Shown: positions 52,880 to 63,625 of the stretch, one piece after another
Layout: every line of letters begins with the position of its first letter
How positions within the stretch are numbered: the stretch's first letter is position 1
Source: Trematomus loennbergii
Lineage: Eukaryota > Chordata > Actinopteri > Perciformes > Nototheniidae
Direction: 5' to 3'
DNA length: 64,000 nucleotides
Assembly: GCA_012861695.1 (NCBI GenBank)
Contig: JAAOOA010000638.1
Span: 78,501-142,500, forward strand
Position numbers and translations under genes: made by a program
Notes under the pieces: model-generated
What the model was told of the DNA's origin: nothing
Databases searched by the model: none
Seen by the model: only the letters and a program-made list of their open reading frames with translations

Positions 52880-53718
52880 CAAGATACCGGCTCTCTTGGT
52901 GAGCCGGATCATTTGGCTCGGCTCACCAAGAAGAGCCGGCTCTTCAGTTTACCACATATTATACCTTTTATAATTCAATCAAATGTAGCCCTGTTTTGAC
53001 TAATGATTTATATGTGTACACATATCACTTAAATTATTCATTACATCCTTTGTACTGAAGTATTCAAAAGTAAAAATTACATGTTTAATATCAATTATTT
53101 GCTGTGGCCAATTGTTTTCATTGCATTTACAGACCCTTGTATCTCTCTGATTCCACCCAATGAATGCACTGACTTGCTTGTAGAACCACGCTACACAAAG
53201 CAGATAGCAACACCTATAAAAACTTAAGCATAGACATTTTAAAAAAGGGGCTACTGTATCGACATTTTAAAATTATATTTAAAGAAAAGGCCCTGACAAA
53301 ACAGCAGGGCTCTATTTCAGTATTAACTATAGAAAAAAAGACAGCAACAGCTGACATCAAATCTTTGCTGAGCCCAAGGATAATCATAAATAAATAACAT
53401 AGTGAAAATAAATATATTGCAATGCTCAGTACAGCAGCATCCAACCGTCTCTAATCATAAAAAAACATAATACAAATAAATGTATTGCAATGCTCAAAAC
53501 AGCAGCATCCAACAGTCTCTAATCCTTGGATATGACATGCCACTGCATGCATGCACGGAGCAGCTGTAGCGCGGAGATCATCATATTCTGTCTTGTATTA
53601 CTTAACAAAAAAAACAAAACAAAAAAAAACGGCTTGTTCGCGGGCGCGAGCCGGCTCCCGTCGTTCACTTAAAAGAGCCGGCTGTTCAAGCCGGCTCGTT
53701 CGCGACCGACACATCACT
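52880..53718 (-). mobile_element. hAT-like element with GAGCCGGCTC subterminal palindromes
   Basis: The right end GTTCGCGACCGACACATCAC, read in reverse, starts GTGATGTGTCGGTCGCGAAC, a well-known fish hAT terminus. Palindromic GAGCCGGCTC-type motifs cluster at both ends (52888-52940 and 53648-53700). The left end includes a foldback in which GGCTCTCTTGGTGAGCCGGA pairs with GGCTCACCAAGAAGAGCC. The interior is AT-rich, with a 30-bp-scale duplicate (ATTGCAATGCTC..CAGCAGCATCCAAC at 53417 and 53483). No transposase is visible. Confidence 0.7.
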
Positions 53719-53739
53719 ACATCATACCTCAGTCTAAAC

Positions 53740-54323
53740 CACATGTGTCAAACTCAAGGCCCGGGGGCCAAATCCGGCCCGTGGTAGATTTCATTTCGGC
53801 CCGCAGGATAATTTCTAATTCCTATTAGATCTGGCCCGCCGGTATATTGCACGTACACCTTCACTCCATCCTGAGGGTCTCCTCAGCTCAGAGCCTGAGC
53901 CCAAACATTGATGAACTTGCACCCAAGATGAGATGCCAAGTATCTGAACTAGCATCAGAGCAGCACACTGAGTTTACATGGATGTTTCCTTCTGCACTTT
54001 GTCTCTTGAGACAACAGGGCATGTTTGGTTTGTTCTTTGAGGAAATAGTTTTTTTGAAGCTGTTGTTGGCCTGTGGAGAAATGTAATCATAAGAAATGAC
54101 TCTGGAAAAGCTGCAGATAGAGCCATAAGAAATGAATGCAACTGATTATTTAATGTTTAATGTTGTTTTTATAGGCAATCATTTAAGCTTTGTTAGTTCC
54201 AGGTTTAATATGTGCAATAAGTTCATTTCAATAAGTTCTGCAATAAACATTGAACCAGTCCGGCCCTCGACTAGTACCCATTTAAAATGTTGGCCCACTG
54301 TGTATTTGAGTTTGACACCCCTG
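53740..54323 (+). mobile_element. hAT MITE with GTGTCAAACTC ends and transposase relic
   Basis: The ends are CACATGTGTCAAACTCAAGG and TTTGAGTTTGACACCCCTG (inverted). The flanking octamers GTCTAAAC and CCCTAAAG share a CTAAA core, possibly a decayed 8-bp duplication. GCCCGGGGGCCAAATCCGGC near the left is characteristic of this family. It contains a short transposase C-terminal remnant. Confidence 0.78.
53847..54086 (+). pseudogene. hAT transposase C-terminal remnant (GTF2IRD2-like)
   Basis: Residues 4 onward read LHSILRVSSAQSLSPNIDEL followed by APKMRCQVS, the C-terminal end of the hAT transposase family also found in GTF2IRD2-type host proteins (family pattern LHSILR..AQSL.PNID.L...KRCQ). 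After that the frame is unrelated sequence. The catalytic part is absent. Confidence 0.7.
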
Positions 54324-54824
54324 CCCTAAAGTATGATAAACCATTTTGCATTTCTATCTTATTTATATTTTTAATGAAATATTATGAATGTTTTATTATT
54401 TATATTTATTATTGTTTTAATAGACGACAGGTGACAGGTGCTCACGATGAGTAGTTTTTTTGTACGCCTCTGTTTTTGTTTGCTGGTGTGATGGGAATTT
54501 ATTTATCAAATGTTGATAGAGAATCAAACCATTCAGCTGTCTTTGACGTATTTTATTTCTTGCAAGAAGTTCAGTCAGCCACACAGAGAGCATACAGAGT
54601 AGTAGTAGAGCATAGTGGAAGAGAAAGGGAGGGGTGAAGCTTGGTGATGATGAAGGAGCATTCTGGGAGTTAGGGAGGCTGTATCAGGAAGTTCTCAGTT
54701 CAACAGAAGGTGAAGGTCATACTGTTGGTGCAACAAATCTTCTTAATAACAACATTTCCCAAGCTTAACAAAGAAGTGAAAGCAAGTAAACATTAGCAAA
54801 TAAGAATCACACAATGATCTTATT
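54324..54824. other. Unannotated stretch
   Basis: No recognised family, array or gene. Confidence 0.4.
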
Positions 54825-55148
54825 AAAGTAAGTGTGTATAATATGGTTCTGTTGCACTGGTTATGGTTGAAAAATGAAAGAAAACAATAACTGATTGGTT
54901 AGCTGGTCTGGCTCTGTTTTGATTGGTCAACGCTTAGCGATGTTCCGCCCCTTAGCCTATACAGTACAAAACCTTGAGTGTTACAGTGATGTCACTATGT
55001 TCAGGAAGTAAACAAAGCAGTCCAATTTAGGCATTTAAAGCAGGGGAGGGGGAACACAGGGATTTTAGGCTTTGCAGACCATTTACATGCACTAAAAAAC
55101 GATGTAACACACTACAGGAAAGGGGGAAAGAAGCATAACAGGGCCCCT
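54825..55148. mobile_element. Family C TTAA element, diverged copy
   Basis: The right end GCATAACAGGGCCCCT is followed by TTAA (55149-55152). TTGATTGGTCAACGCTTAGC and GCAGACCATTTACATGCACT are family C blocks also found at 56650 and 43349. The left end near TTAAAGTAAGTGTGTATAAT (about 54822) is diverged. Confidence 0.65.
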
Positions 55149-55152
55149 TTAA

Positions 55153-55414
55153 CGATGTATTTATTTGCATATCCCTCCAAGACCTACATGACATAGTGCA
55201 GTCATACGAGAAGCAGCACTGTAGCTTTTCCCAGAACATGCTAACACAGATTATTTCCTACTGTGATCTGCCTTTCCAAATCACCGGTGACATGATGCCG
55301 GCGCAGCGTGTTTCCTGTTAAATAACACTATCTGTTGTAACATGTCCACATCGCCAATCCACAGGAACAACCCTCCAGTGACGTCCTGCATCTGTTCCAG
55401 CTGGGAACATCAAG
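55153..55414. other. Short unannotated stretch
   Basis: No recognised family or gene. Confidence 0.4.
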
Positions 55415-55563
55415 GACACACACACACACACAGAAACATGCACACACACACGCACACACACACACAGAAACACACACACACACATACACACACAGAGACA
55501 CACACACTCACGCACACACACACACACAAAAGCAGAGCACACACACACACGCACACACACACA
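55415..55563 (+). repeat. Imperfect CA microsatellite
   Basis: CA runs broken by AGAAACA, CACG and AGAGCA steps. Frames across it are artefacts. Confidence 0.95.
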
Positions 55564-55756
55564 CGGACAATGATTTGTTTTCCGTGTTTATATCAAACCT
55601 CAAGTTATTCCTAAAGAGGGAATATGATTTGAATAAATGAATATAGTTGCTTCGTGCTGTTGAGCACGGCAGAACATGCACATTAACAATATTACATTCA
55701 TGTGCTTTGTGTTGGCTAACATACTGCAGAACTCAAGGCTTTTAGCACATTTTACA

Positions 55757-55975
55757 TAAGATTGATTCTGTTAAATGCTATAATTCTTTATTACATGTAA
55801 TTTGTTAGCACTTTTATCCAAAGTGACTTACATACGTTCAGTACTGTGGACACTCCCCACAGGGGTGAAGTGTCTCAGGGACACAACGACATGCTGACTG
55901 CAGTGGGACTCCAACTTGCTACCCCCTGATTCAAAGTCCAGCACACTATCCACTGAGCCACAGCCTCCCTCCTTC
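55757..55975 (-). mobile_element. Diverged tRNA-SINE with Rex1-like tail
   Basis: AAGATTGATTCTGTTAAATG and CTATAATTCTTTATTACATG precede TTTTATCCAAAGTGACTTAC, CACTCCCCACAGGGGTGAAG, GGGACACAACGACATGCTGA and CACTATCCACTGAGCCACAG, the same order as at 49960-50180. On the minus strand it starts with an A-box-like CTGTGGCTCAGTGGATAGTG. The 5'-flank block AAGATTGATTCTGTTAAATG is shared too, so that sequence may belong to the SINE's target or to a larger duplicated unit. Confidence 0.7.
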
Positions 55976-56079
55976 TTAGAGTGCAAACGAAAAGTCAGAG
56001 CGCTTTGACCCTCTGGTTTTTATCCTCCTCAGTTTATGCAGCGCAACAGTTAAAATAGACCACACCACCAAAACATACA

Positions 56080-57065
56080 TATTCTGCTCATTGTCAGGTT
56101 CATATTAGTATTTTCTGTCTTTATTGTGGAATGTTTCCATGCTTTAATGTTCAAAAAGCTTTGTTTGTGAATGATGAAACCTGTGTAATTAAGTAGATTA
56201 TTTGTTTATACATAATTTAGAATCAGTATTATTTTTGGATATCAATTTGACACTGATTAATGTTGTATTGTATAATAATTCTCATCATAAATGTTTGTAT
56301 TATTGTTTTACACATTCGAAATAAATCGAATTAAATCAAAAATTATCCAGTTTGACTATGTTTCCTCTGAACAGGCTTATCTTTTACTCATCACCATTCC
56401 TCTTGCTTATTTTTTTGTAAATAGGATTTTATTTGTTATATGAAAACAATTGATTTTACTTCACTTCCAACTGTTTTCAGGCTGGAGCCAAAGAACTTAT
56501 TATGCTTATTTTCATATTTGACGTGTCGTCATGCTTTAATGTTCAAAAAGCTCTTTATTTTTCTCATACTGCCTGTGCTGCAGCACCTCTTTTCACCCTC
56601 TGTCTGAAACCAGAGCCCAGTCTGCTCTGATTGGTTAGCTGGCCGGTTTTGTTGTGATTGGTCAACCCCTTAGAGATGTCCCGCCCCTTACCCTATCACG
56701 TACAATGTGTTGGAGCGTTAGCCGATAGGAGCACGATTCTTGCATAGTGATGTCACCATGTTTTGTTTCCTTGTTAATTGATTGGATGCAAAGTGTTTTT
56801 AAGCCTAATGGAGCCATAATGTTTCTATTGTGATGTAGTTTTAAATCAAAGCACCCAAGAAACCCATCTGTCGTGCATTTGTGGTTGCTTTTAATTATGC
56901 ATTTCGAAGTGAATTAATACTGCATTACAAGACCTGTTGTGCAATTCACAATCTGCGTTTGTTCTATGAGAAAAATCTGGATTGGATTGTTAGCACAAGA
57001 AACATTAAAGCATGGAAACAACATACAAATACGGACCTGGAAATGAGCCGTTAATGGCCCTTAAA
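56080..57065. mobile_element. Two family C-like segments
   Basis: ACATATTCTGCTCATTGTCA (56086) and TTATTTTCATATTTGACGTG (56506) are each followed by CATGCTTTAATGTTCAAAAAGC. The second continues to CTGCTCTGATTGGTTAGCTG and ends near CCGTTAATGGCCCTTAAAAG (57048-57067). The first looks like a 5' fragment interrupted by about 300 bp of AT-rich sequence. Boundaries are approximate. Confidence 0.5.
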
Positions 57066-57138
57066 AGGTGAAACAGTCATTTTACTTGTATGTAGACTCT
57101 TCTACTTGTATAGACTCTATAGACTGTTCAAGTTGTAT

Positions 57139-57378
57139 ATAGTGCGCTGTGCAATGATTATCAGATCAAGGGGGTGAAACCCGCCGCCGCTGCGTCTGTA
57201 AAGCCGTTGTGTCCTTGGGCAAGACACTTCACCTGAACTTGCTCCTGTGGGTATTGTCCACAGTAGACCATTACATGTATGTATGATCTGTATGTGTAAT
57301 GTGTATTTGTAAAGCGCTTTGAGTCATTGATAAAGCGCTATAATAAATATAAGGATTATTATTATTATTATTATTATT
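57139..57378 (+). mobile_element. SINE with L2-like tail
   Basis: It contains GTTGTGTCCTTGGGCAAGAC, then ACTTCACCTGAACTTGCTCC and GTCCACAGTAGACC. The tail is TTGTAAAGCGCTTTGAGTCA, then AAAGCGCTATAATAAATATAAGG and a TTA repeat (57356-57378). The head (GTGCGCTGTGCAATGATTAT) is a decayed tRNA-like region. Confidence 0.75.
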
Positions 57379-57394
57379 TGCATTTACTTGTACA

Positions 57395-57443
57395 TCTCAA
57401 AACATTCTCTTGCACTATTGTATCTGTTTTATTTGTTCTATGT

Positions 57444-57484
<41 letters not shown>

Positions 57485-57578
57485 CACTGTTGGAGGAGCC
57501 TGTGACTTCAGTTTTTCATTCACATATCTACTCTGTAGCTAATGTACAAATGACAATAAAGCCTTGAATCTTGAAGAC
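57395..57578. mobile_element. Family G copy, opposite orientation to 42475
   Basis: It ends GACAATAAAGCCTTGAATCT, with TGTTGGAGGAGCCTGTGACT upstream, the inverse of the 42475 copy. An AT dinucleotide run fills 57446-57480. Confidence 0.7.
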
Positions 57579-58427
57579 ATGCTCTGAGTGACAGTCTTAG
57601 GTTCCTAGAAAACTAAAATGAGGGTTCAGATTGTCCTTCTGAGAAAGCTAGGAGATGAAGACAAAGATACGTGTAAGAGCAGAAGGTTTGAATATAAAAA
57701 TAGTATTTAAGTACCTCTCCAGATCCTGTCTTCCACCTTCCTCTCACCTCCACTTCCTCCCATGTGCCCTGATATCTTTTAGTAGAGATTACTCATCCAG
57801 AACAGCCACCTACATCGAGAAAAAACCCGAGCGTTATGAAATTATTGTCCTCTCTTGATAGGCCTTCGGAGTTTCCCTCCACATTAAAGAGTCCCGGGCG
57901 TCTCCGTTGTTTGAGCCAGGTTCCATTTTAATTACCTTTCTCAAACCTCGTTCGACTATCGCCAATTTCCCTGTAATTATGATATACTAACTGCTGACTT
58001 TGACTGCCCCGAGAAGAGAGAAAAAGGTGTTCAAATTACAGAAATGGCTGCAGAAAATCGAACCGACTCACTTCTGTGTCTCGTGTGCAATGGCGCCATC
58101 AATAAAATTATCTGTGAGACAGGCGGGGACAGCCAATTGGTGAAGATGTGATGAGATGGAGTTACTGCCAATCAGTGGAGAACTGGGTCGTCCTCTCCAT
58201 TACAGAGACCTGAGTTATGTTTAACGTTATCATTTAGCCGCCAAAATAAAGATAAATGGTTGGCACTCGACGGAGAGGAGGAAAAACTAAAGCTAGACGA
58301 GGCAGAGGAAAATTAATTCATGCTTTATACCCTTCAGAAAACAGAGGACGAAGCAGACTTTGTTTCAACAATCTGCTGATCTTCATCTGGGACTGGTAGG
58401 TGGGATTTGATCTGATTTAAAGAGGGC
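57579..58427. other. Apparently unique stretch, strongest candidate for conserved non-coding DNA
   Basis: About 57850-58330 shows no repeat and dense non-repetitive AT-rich motifs: CATTTTAATTACCTTTCTCA, CCTGTAATTATGATATACTA, GCGCCATCAATAAAATTATC and GAAAATTAATTCATGC. Several are homeodomain-type TAATTA/ATTA cores. No exon-like frame is seen; the frame at 57655-57858 is unrecognised. Conservation cannot be judged from one sequence. Confidence 0.4.
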
Positions 58428-59455
58428 ATATTTGACTCTTTTCAGATTCATATTTGTATTGAGTGCCTCTTCTTTAAAGAGTCCTCTCCTGCTGAGTTCA
58501 GGTGTATATCAGTATGTAGTATCTCTACTTTAAAGAGTCCTCTCTCCTGATGTTCAGGTGTATATCAGTATGTATGTCTCTACTTTAAAGAGTCCTCTCC
58601 TGCTGATGTTCAGGTGTATATCAGTATGTAGTGTCTCTTCTTTAAGAGTCCTCTCCTGCTGATGTTCAGGTGTATATCAGTATGTAGTGTCTCTACTTTA
58701 AAGAGTCCACTCCTGCTGATGTTCAGGTGTACATCAGTATGTAGTGTCTTACTTTAAAGAGTCCTCTCCTGCTGATGTTCAGGTGTATATCAGTATGTAG
58801 TGTCTCTACTTTAAAGAGTCCTCTCCTGCTGATGTTCAGGTGTTTATCAGTATGTAGTGTCTCTACTTTAAAAGTCCTCTCCTGCTGATGTTCAGGTGTA
58901 TATCAGTATGTAGTGTCTCTACTTTAAAGAGTCCTCTCCTCTGATGTTCAGGTGTATATCAGTATGTAGTGTCTCTACTTTAAAGAGTCCTCTCCTGCTG
59001 ATGTTCAGGTGTATATCAGTATGTAGTGTCTCTACTTTAAAGAGTCCTCTCCTGCTGATGTTCAGGTGTACATCAGTATGTAGTGTCTCTACTTTAAAGA
59101 GTCCACTCCTGCTGATGTTCAGGTGTATATCAGTATGTAGTGTCTCTACTTTAAAGAGTCCTCTCCTGCTGATGTTCAGGTGTATATCAGTATGTAGTGT
59201 CTCTACTTTAAAGAGTCCTCTCCTGCTGATGTTCAGGTGTATATCAGTATGTAGTGTCTCTACTTTAAAGAGTCCTCTCCTGCTGATGTTCAGGTGTATA
59301 TCAGTATGTAGTGTCTCTACTTTAAAGAGTCCTCTCCTGCTGATGTTCAGGTGTATTCAGTATGTAGTGTCTCTACTTTAAAGAGTCCTCTCCTGCTGAT
59401 GTTCAGGTGTATATCAGTATGTAGTGTCTCTACTTTAAAGAGTCCTCTCCTCATG
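58428..59455 (+). mobile_element. Family C remnant with 57-bp array, about 17 units
   Basis: It starts GGCATATTTGACTCTTTTCA, a diverged family C left end, then tandem units as at 23046 and 48200. Shared variants (GTACATCAGTATG, GAGTCCACTCC) recur at about 58695-58735 and 59070-59105, which implies block duplication. The open frame at 58944-59381 is an artefact. Confidence 0.9.
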
Positions 59456-59808
59456 ATGTCCGCTCCACACCTGCTTCTCATTACCCATCAGTATATATTC
59501 TAGACAGAAGCTCTCATCTGTTTGCCAGACGATGGTTTTAATTGTTCTGAAGTATTTGAAGCTAGTTTTTGTTTCTTTTTCAATACATTACATATTTTTG
59601 CCAAGTTTAGACTTTTAATGCCCTAAAACTCTCCCTCTTGAGTCTGTTTTGCCTGTGCGAGAGTCTTGCATTGTTACAAAAAGGTTCAGGGAAGCGTTCA
59701 ACTTAATTTGTAATTGTACAAGTTATAATGTTGCACACACTGTAACACACTGACAGGTTAACTATCATGTGTTGTGTGGGTTTTCTGTGTACCAATGATC
59801 AGGTATTG
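59456..59808. other. Unannotated stretch
   Basis: No recognised family, array or gene. Confidence 0.4.
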
Positions 59809-59816
59809 GTATCAAA

Positions 59817-60139
59817 TAGGGCTGTGCGATTATGGCAAAAATCTTAATCACGATTATTTTGGTCAATAATTGATATCACGATTATTAAAACGATTATACA
59901 TTTACTTTGAAAACATCCATATATTGAAAAAAAATGTGAACAGTATGTTTTTAACAGTTGATTACCCTGAACTTTAAGTATAATATTAAACTGAAAAACC
60001 AATAAAAAAAAATAAAAAATAACATTTTTTTTTTTTTTTAATAAAAATAATAATCGTTTTATTTCGATTACATTGTTTTCGTAATCGTTGCAAGCCAAAT
60101 CGTAATCGAGATTAAAATACGATTAATTGCACAGCCCTA
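59817..60139. mobile_element. Palindromic hAT-type MITE with perfect 8-bp target duplication
   Basis: GTATCAAA flanks both sides exactly (59809-59816 and 60140-60147). The ends TAGGGCTGTGCGATTA and TAATTGCACAGCCCTA are inverted. Inside, AATCACGATTATT and related ATCGATT-type motifs repeat in both orientations, so much of the 323-bp element can fold back. It has no coding capacity. Confidence 0.92.
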
Positions 60140-60147
60140 GTATCAAA

Positions 60148-60514
60148 CGTTCATCAGAGCTACATTATTCCATATCTGTTACGTTCCAGTTCACCAAGAA
60201 GAGCCGTCCTCTGGCAGTAAATCCGATCTGAGCGAGCAGCCGAACCTCAGAGGGAACTCTCGGATTATAAGATTTCCTCTTTAATACACTTCTGAATCCG
60301 CTCATTTGCAGTATTTTGTTTCTAAAGTGGCTTACAAATTACATTTCCCCTGCCTAAGAAATAATAAGGTGTGAAATGTGATATAATATCTCTGTGATAG
60401 GAAGAGGCAGAGATTCATTTTAAATTACTCTGAGACAAAACTCTGAATTAACTTTTACTCGCATTTTCCTCCTGATCATTAAGGCTTCACTTTGTATAGA
60501 TACTGCTAAATATT
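60148..60514. other. Unannotated stretch
   Basis: No recognised family except GTTCACCAAGAAGAGCC near 60189, which echoes the subterminal motif of the hAT at 52880. No gene. Confidence 0.4.
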
Positions 60515-61175
60515 CAGAGGTGGGAGAAGTACTCAGATCAGGTACTTGAGTAAAAGTAGAAGTACTCAGATCAGGTACTTGAGTAAAAGTAGAAGTACTC
60601 AGATCTTGTACTTGAGTAAAAGTAGAAGTACTCAGATCTTGTACTTGAGTAAAAGTAGAAGTACTCAGATCTTGTTCTTGAGTAAAAGTAGAAGTACTGA
60701 GATCTTGTACTTGAGTAAAAGTAGAAGTACTCAGATCTTGTACTTGAGTAAAAGTAGAAGTACTCAGATCTTGTTCTTGAGTAAAAGTAGAAGTACTCAG
60801 ATCTTGTACTTGAGTAAAAGTAGAAGTACTCAGATCTTGTTCTTGAGTAAAGTAGAAGTACTGAGATCTTGTACTTGAGTAAAAGTAGAAGTACTCAGAT
60901 CTTGTACTTGAGTAAAAGTAGAAGTACTCAGATCTTGTACTTGAGTAAAAGTAGAAGTACTCAGGTCTTGTACTTGAGTAAAAGTAGAAGTACTCAGATC
61001 TTGTACTTGAGTAAAAGTAGAAGTACTCAGATCAGGTACTCGAGTAAAAGTAGAAGTACCAGATATTGTACTTGAGTAAAAGTAGAAGTACTCAGATCTT
61101 GTACTTGAGTAAAAGTAGAAGTACTCAGATCTTGGAACTCGAGTAAAAGTAGAAGTACTCAGATATTGGACTTGA
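60515..61175 (+). mobile_element. Family R1 left end with 33-bp array, about 20 units
   Basis: It starts CAGAGGTGGGAGAAGTACTC, the intact family terminus, and is almost all array. It ends at GGACTTGAGCCCAATGACTT with no trace of the family body or right end. Units vary at TTGTTCTTGAG, ATCAGGTACTTGAG and TACTGAGATC. The frames at 60546-60878, 60830-61258 and 60869-61075 are artefacts. Confidence 0.88.
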
Positions 61176-61378
61176 GCCCAATGACTTGTAATGCTGCAAA
61201 GAAAAGCTAAATAATGAGTAGTGTTCAGTTTCACCTGGAAAAAAATGGATAATGTCATATCAGATGCTCAATGCTCTTCTTTTGGTGTCTTGCAGTCCAT
61301 GAATACCTTCAAAAAGTCCACTAAACCCTCACTGGAGCATCTCTTTGATAAATGCACGTAAATACCATCTCACCACCT

Positions 61379-61381
<3 letters not shown>

Positions 61382-61428
<47 letters not shown>
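61382..61428 (+). repeat. AT microsatellite
   Basis: An uninterrupted TA/AT run followed by GTGTGTATACACC. Confidence 0.95.
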
Positions 61429-61434
<6 letters not shown>

Positions 61435-62165
61435 ATACACCGAGTGTTTTTGCAGAGGGGGCATGTTGTCTTTCTATTTCAGTGTGCTATTGATTTAACC
61501 TGGAACATACAAAAAGTCCTTCTGCCTTTCAGAACCAACACTATTGTTAGTTCCTTCAACAACCAGTTAACAGTGATAATGGCGGACCTTTTTGACCCGT
61601 GCAGCACTTAGGATATGGATTACTCCTGACTGTTTGGAGGGAATGATGGTTGTGGTTAAAAGAAACCAATATGGAGTGTTGTTCGAGATAAGATCAGAGT
61701 CAGAAACATAATGAAGCCCTCCCTCTGGAGATTTACTGTAGCAGGACTACACGGGGGTATTTAGCGTTAACAACTGTGCTTTTGTCACGGTATCGACTGT
61801 CCTGCATCATTTTACCTTCAGACGGTCATTCTCCATTCATAAGAGGCAGAGCAGTGGATGCATTACATTCATGCACACAATATCAGTTTTTTTATTATTA
61901 CTGCACTTTATTCCATTCTTTTCTATGTAAATTCTGCCATATTTGACTATATTTTGATTCTTTTGTTATTACGTGAAAACAGATTTAACTCAATATCAGT
62001 CCATTCAAAAGCTTACAAACCGGTAACGGTTGTTAAAGCTTGTGAAGCGATGCAAAGTAAATAAATGACACTAAATATACGCCCTAGAGTAGGCAGAACA
62101 TAACGTGAATAGATAAAAAACTTCTTTTAAATGTGAGATATTTGCCTTTCCAAAGATTTCCAACA
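61429..62165. other. Apparently unique stretch
   Basis: No recognised family. The block 61490-61620 is non-repetitive (TTTCAGAACCAACACTATTG, then CCAGTTAACAGTGATAATGG). The frame at 61345-61611 begins in the AT run and has no recognised domain. Confidence 0.4.
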
Positions 62166-62625
62166 CAGTCTCACAAAAATTGTGTAATACCTACGTTGGT
62201 CCACAGGGAAAAACGTAGTATTCACAAATAACCCACTCAAGACGTGACATGGATACAATCATTTGTAAAAAAAAATGTGGAGCTCAAATAATCTTCGTAT
62301 TATGTATCAAACTAGATCCTCAACATCCACTGGACGTAGATTTCTAAAAGTACAATATACACTTCTCGCTAGAAAATTAATCAAAAGAATTTTAACGGCC
62401 AACTCTCCTACAATTTAGGATTTTCCACTAAAAATAAATCAGGTGTCCGCCAGGTTTTTTTTTCTCACTGGGAAAGTTTGCGATCACGTGACATGGACAC
62501 TGGTCATAAGAAATGAATAGGAAAACATATTGTATCCATGTCACGTCTTGAGAGGGTTATTTGTGAATATACTACGTTTTGCCCTGTCGACCAACGTCGC
62601 TATTACACGTTTTTTTGTGAGACTG
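62166..62625. mobile_element. Foldback MITE with about 100-bp inverted ends
   Basis: The left arm CAGTCTCACAAAAATTGTGT continues through ACGTTGGTCCACAGGG, AAAACGTAGTATTCACAAAT and GACGTGACATGGATACAAT. The right arm is its inverse (ATTGTATCCATGTCACGTCT to TTTTTTTGTGAGACTG). The flanking octamers TTCCAACA and GGGTCAGA do not match, so no target duplication is shown. There is no coding capacity. Confidence 0.82.
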
Positions 62626-62734
62626 GGGTCAGATTTGCTGTGGTATATTACGTACAGGAACATATAACAAACACAAGCTCATAACATTAATGCAAGCAAT
62701 GTACACAATATCAGGTTTTTTTTGTATTACTGCA

Positions 62735-62925
62735 ATAATGTATCCTCCAACAGTGCAACACAATAAAACAGATAATAGTGCAAGAAATACAATAACATAG
62801 AATAGAAATAGTAATAGTAATAGTAATAGTAATTTTTAAATACAGTAATTGGAATATTCATATATATGAGTTGCAAACAGATGAATGTTATGGATGTTCT
62901 TTCAAAGGTTCAGGTGTTTAACAGT
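62735..62925. mobile_element. Family G copy
   Basis: TATCCTCCAACAGTGCAACA, then ACAGATAATAGTGCAAGAAA, a TAGTAATAGTAATAGTAAT run and TATATATGAGTTGCAAACAG with ATGAATGTTATGGATGTTCT. It follows the copy at 42550-42720 closely. Confidence 0.75.
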
Positions 62926-62954
62926 CTTTTTGATTTGCTTTTATGTATGCACCA

Positions 62955-63115
62955 TGACATATAATAATAATAATACTACATTTCATTTATATAGCACACT
63001 TTAAAACCACGTCATCTCAAGGTGCTTTGCAATGCATGACAAGGAGAAAATAATCAACAAATAAAATAGAAAGTTATCTAAGGAGCATATTGAATAAAAA
63101 CAGGTGGGTCTTGAG
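62955..63115 (-). mobile_element. LINE-type 3' tail, reverse orientation
   Basis: An AATAATAATAATACTACATT run then TTCATTTATATAGCACACTT and AAGGTGCTTTGCAATGCATG. On the minus strand this is a GCAAAGCACCTTGAG..GTGCTATATAAATGAAAT terminus with an ATT-repeat end. Confidence 0.7.
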
Positions 63116-63543
63116 GCTTTTCTTAAAAACTGAGAGTGATGCAGAGAGGTCCGTTGTTCTCTGGAAGCCGACACCAAGTCAAATTCCTCGCACGTGTCAA
63201 ACTACCTGGTAATAAACCTGATTCTGAGTCTAAAGTGTGTTCCATGTTGACCTGTGATGACCAGCAGGATCCGTCTATCCCACACTGCCATCTGTGGGTC
63301 AGTGAGTGAACTTTTTCAAACTTCAAACCTTACATAAGCGATCTATAAAACCCACAGTGAGCGGCTGATTTACAAAAAGGCACGCCGAGATGATGCTCGA
63401 CCCGCTGATTTACATGTGACCCACATCTTGCCTCCGACACATCGAGTGGGAGTGGAAGGGATGTAGGAGAAACAGAAGAGAAAGAACAGAGACACCGAGG
63501 CTGCCATTTTGTGCAGCCTCCAATCCCTTTTCTGCCTCAAAAC

Positions 63544-63546
<3 letters not shown>
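63116..63546. other. Unannotated stretch
   Basis: No recognised family or gene. Minus-strand frames at 63123-63326 and 63370-63775 have no protein signature; the latter runs into a CA array. Confidence 0.4.
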
Positions 63547-63579
<33 letters not shown>

Positions 63580-63590
63580 ACACACACACA

Positions 63591-63625
<35 letters not shown>
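63547..63625 (+). repeat. CA microsatellite
   Basis: CA run broken twice by CATA. Confidence 0.95.

Noticed and set aside
61206..61213. Possible target-duplication partner (TAAATAAT) for the R1 copy starting at 60515 (TAAATATT)
   Set aside because: The sequence before it lacks the family's terminal CATCTCTG motif, so the match is probably chance.
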